A stretch of DNA of 64,000 nt from Sphingomonas sp. CCH9-E2 (GTDB taxonomy: Bacteria; Pseudomonadota; Alphaproteobacteria; Sphingomonadales; Sphingomonadaceae), in NCBI RefSeq assembly GCF_001557215.1, contig NZ_LSJM01000305.1:1-64000 (forward strand), given 5' to 3'. Made by a program: the position numbers and the translations under genes. The notes under the pieces are model-generated. The model saw nothing but the letters and a program-made list of their open reading frames with translations. It was not told where the DNA came from and did not search any database. Below are positions 62,303-64,000 of this stretch, piece by piece (the first letter of the stretch is position 1; each line of letters opens with the position of its first letter).

Positions 62303-63525
62303 CGTGCCGCCACCAGCGCCTGCATCTCGCCCAGCAGTCGTTCGGCGAGGACGCGGCGGTCGAATTCACGCGCGACGAAGCTGCGGCCCGATTCGCCGAG
62401 CTGTGCGGCAAAGGCCCGGTCGTCTGCCAGCCGCGTCACCGCCGCCGCCAGCTCCGCCGCCGATTCGGGCGTGATCGCGATCCCCGCGCCACCCGCTTCC
62501 ATCAGTGCCTTGGCCTCGCCCTCGACCCCCAGGATCATCGGGCAGGCCATCGCCATTGCCTCGAACATCTTGGATGGGATCACCGTCTTGAACGTGTCGA
62601 CCCGGCGCAGCAGCACCAGAGCCGCGTCGCTCGCCGCCCAGATGCCGGGCATCGCCGATTTGGGCTGCTGGCCGAGCATCACGACGTTCGACAGGCCACG
62701 CGCGGCGACTTCGGCCACCAGCCGCTCGCGCTCCGCCCCGTCGCCGACCAGCAGGAAGGCGATGTCGCTGCGGTCGCGCAGCAATTCCGCCGCCTCCAGC
62801 ACCGTGTCCAGCTTATGCGCCATGCCGTGCGTGCCGACATAGGCGGCGACGAACTTGTCGGTCAGGCCGTGCGCGGCGCGGAATTCGGCCTCCGCCGCCG
62901 CATCGGGGGTGGTGAAGGTGGTGAGATCGACGCCGTTCTTGACCACCGCGATCGGTCCGTCGCCCCGGCGTTCGCGGATATGCGGCACGAATCCGTCGGT
63001 GACCGACACGACCAGATCAGCCTGACGATAGGCAAAGGCCTCGATCGCCTCGAGCAGCTTGATCGCCGCGCCGCGCTGCATCGCGCCGACGGTGACGATG
63101 CTCTCGGGCCAAAGATCGCGGATTTCGAGCACCCACGGACGCCGCTTGCGCTTGAGCAGCCATCCGGCGAGCCCGCAGAAGAATTGCGGGGAGGTGGAGA
63201 GGACGACATCGGTCTTGGGCAGCCGCCACATCCACAGCAGCACCGACAGCAGATAGGACACATAATTGGCGATGCGCGGCAGAAAGCCTTCATTGGCCGC
63301 AAGCCAGGTCCACAGCCGGATGACGCGCACCCCGTCGCGTTCCTCTTCCTGCCACAGCCGGTTGCGATAGCCGGGATAGGCGCGACCGGTGGGGTGGTTG
63401 GGGACGCAGGTGACGACGGTCACCTCATGCCCCGACTCTGCCCAGACGCGCGCATGCTCCGACAGGCGCGACGCGGGGGCGTTCACCTCGGGCGGGTAAT
63501 AATGGGTAAGAACGAGGATTTGCAT
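62299..63525 (-). CDS. WbuB-like family 4 glycosyltransferase
   Basis: The product has 408 residues. It starts MQILVLTHYYPPEVNAPASR, then VTCVPNHPTGRAYPGYRNR, VLEIRDLWPESIVTVGAM and KTVIPSKMFEAMAMACPMIL, the pattern of WbuB enzymes (L-fucosamine or related transferases). Its stop overlaps the heparinase start by four bases. A hydrophobic helix (about residues 85-105) suggests membrane association. Donor not certain. Confidence 0.9.
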   Translation of the reverse strand: MQILVLTHYYPPEVNAPASRLSEHARVWAESGHEVTVVTCVPNHPTGRAYPGYRNRLWQEEERDGVRVIRLWTWLAANEGFLPRIANYVSYLLSVLLWMWRLPKTDVVLSTSPQFFCGLAGWLLKRKRRPWVLEIRDLWPESIVTVGAMQRGAAIKLLEAIEAFAYRQADLVVSVTDGFVPHIRERRGDGPIAVVKNGVDLTTFTTPDAAAEAEFRAAHGLTDKFVAAYVGTHGMAHKLDTVLEAAELLRDRSDIAFLLVGDGAERERLVAEVAARGLSNVVMLGQQPKSAMPGIWAASDAALVLLRRVDTFKTVIPSKMFEAMAMACPMILGVEGEAKALMEAGGAGIAITPESAAELAAAVTRLADDRAFAAQLGESGRSFVAREFDRRVLAERLLGEMQALVAAR

Positions 63526-63538
63526 CGCGGCGGCGCGG

Positions 63539-64000
63539 TCAGGCGGCGAGGCGCGCAGGATCGCCGAAATAACGCGCCAGCGCCTCGCCCGACCATTCGC
63601 GGCCCGATCGACGGGTGCGAATATCCTTGGTCGCGCCTTTCAGCCAGCCGGTGACGGGAATGCCGAAGCCGGTCTTGGGCTTGTTGAGAATCGCGTCGGG
63701 CAGCGGCGTGGACGGCGCAGTGCCGAGCATCGCCTTGCCCGCGCCCGGCGTCAGGCCCGGCAGGATCGGGGCGAGCGCCCGGAGCAGCGTGAAATCGACC
63801 AGCGGCACGCGGATCTCCAGCGAATGCGCCATGCCCGCCCAGTCCGAATCGCGCAGCAGCTGGTTGCGCATATAGTTGCACGATTCGAGCGCGGCGACGC
63901 GGCCATTGGCGCTGCCCGGATCGGGGGTCATGGTCGCGGCGATCAGCCCCTCGGGATCAAGCTCGGCCAGCCCCTGTGCGGCCAGCCCCGCGTCCATCGC
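63539..64000 (-). CDS. Asparagine synthase-like amidotransferase 2 (C-terminal part)
   Basis: The frame runs into the right window edge; 154 residues of the C-terminus are visible. NYMRNQLLRDSDWAGMAHSL, then EIRVPLVDFTLL and NKPKTGFGIPV, are the conserved end of the asparagine synthase domain. It lies 13 bases before the glycosyltransferase in the same direction and is probably the upstream part of the same operon. The glutaminase half is outside the window. Confidence 0.85.
   Translation of the reverse strand, partial: AMDAGLAAQGLAELDPEGLIAATMTPDPGSANGRVAALESCNYMRNQLLRDSDWAGMAHSLEIRVPLVDFTLLRALAPILPGLTPGAGKAMLGTAPSTPLPDAILNKPKTGFGIPVTGWLKGATKDIRTRRSGREWSGEALARYFGDPARLAA

Noticed and set aside
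1-64000. CRISPR arrays and insertion sequences
   Set aside because: No regularly spaced repeats and no transposase gene were seen on reading the window.

Overview
The window looks like DNA from a sphingomonad (Alphaproteobacteria, Sphingomonadales). The DNA is GC-rich, the conjugation genes have the gene order known from sphingomonad and rhizobial integrative and conjugative elements (ICEs), and the right part is a long exopolysaccharide locus of the Wzx/Wzy type. The taxonomic statement is inference from gene content; no rRNA gene is present.

Region A, 1-24853, reads as the right-hand part of an ICE. It holds two small genes of unknown function (247-918, 1359-1718), a candidate oriT region (about 1860-1945), an RlxS-type relaxase with a DUF3363 region (2049-4031), and a defence-like block: an OLD/TOPRIM ATPase-nuclease plus a UvrD-like helicase (4307-7998), arranged as in Gabija, followed by a single-chain nucleotidyltransferase-HEPN protein (8393-9298). 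A short leader with a Shine-Dalgarno-sequestering hairpin, a 24-codon ORF and a strong terminator (9354-9517) precedes the transfer operon: traG, a CopG-like gene, then trbB, C, D, E, J, L, F, G and I, followed by a DUF2274 gene and an AlpA/excisionase-like helix-turn-helix gene (9675-21744). A DUF6771 gene follows, then a divergent sulfide/persulfide detoxification cargo: Blh-type persulfide dioxygenase, BigR repressor, rhodanese membrane protein and TSUP exporter (22119-24684). The element seems to end at the 3' end of tRNA-Glu(UUC) (24854-24928). No integrase and no left attachment site are in the window, so they would lie to the left of base 1.

Region B, 24929-32013, is ordinary chromosome: recJ, a 40-bp imperfect inverted repeat, an MHS-type MFS transporter, a NTP_transf_5-type nucleotidyltransferase, an S41 lipoprotein protease, rpsU and a membrane-anchored FKBP isomerase.

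Region C, 32037-64000, is a polysaccharide locus. It encodes two UDP-sugar dehydrogenases, a UDP-GlcNAc 2-epimerase, an initiating sugar-phosphate transferase, the outer-membrane exporter (Wza-like), the co-polymerase/tyrosine kinase (Wzc/ExoP-like), a Wzy/ligase-like protein and a Wzx flippase. It also has at least seven glycosyltransferases, five FkbM-type methyltransferases, two asparagine-synthase-like amidotransferases (one cut by the window edge), a fused alcohol-dehydrogenase/Gfo-Idh oxidoreductase and a heparinase II/III protein. The genes from 64000 down to 45210 are nearly all overlapping or within a few bases of each other, so they are probably one long operon. Together they suggest a uronic-acid-containing, methylated and possibly amidated surface polysaccharide that is flipped by Wzx, polymerised by Wzy and exported through Wza/Wzc.
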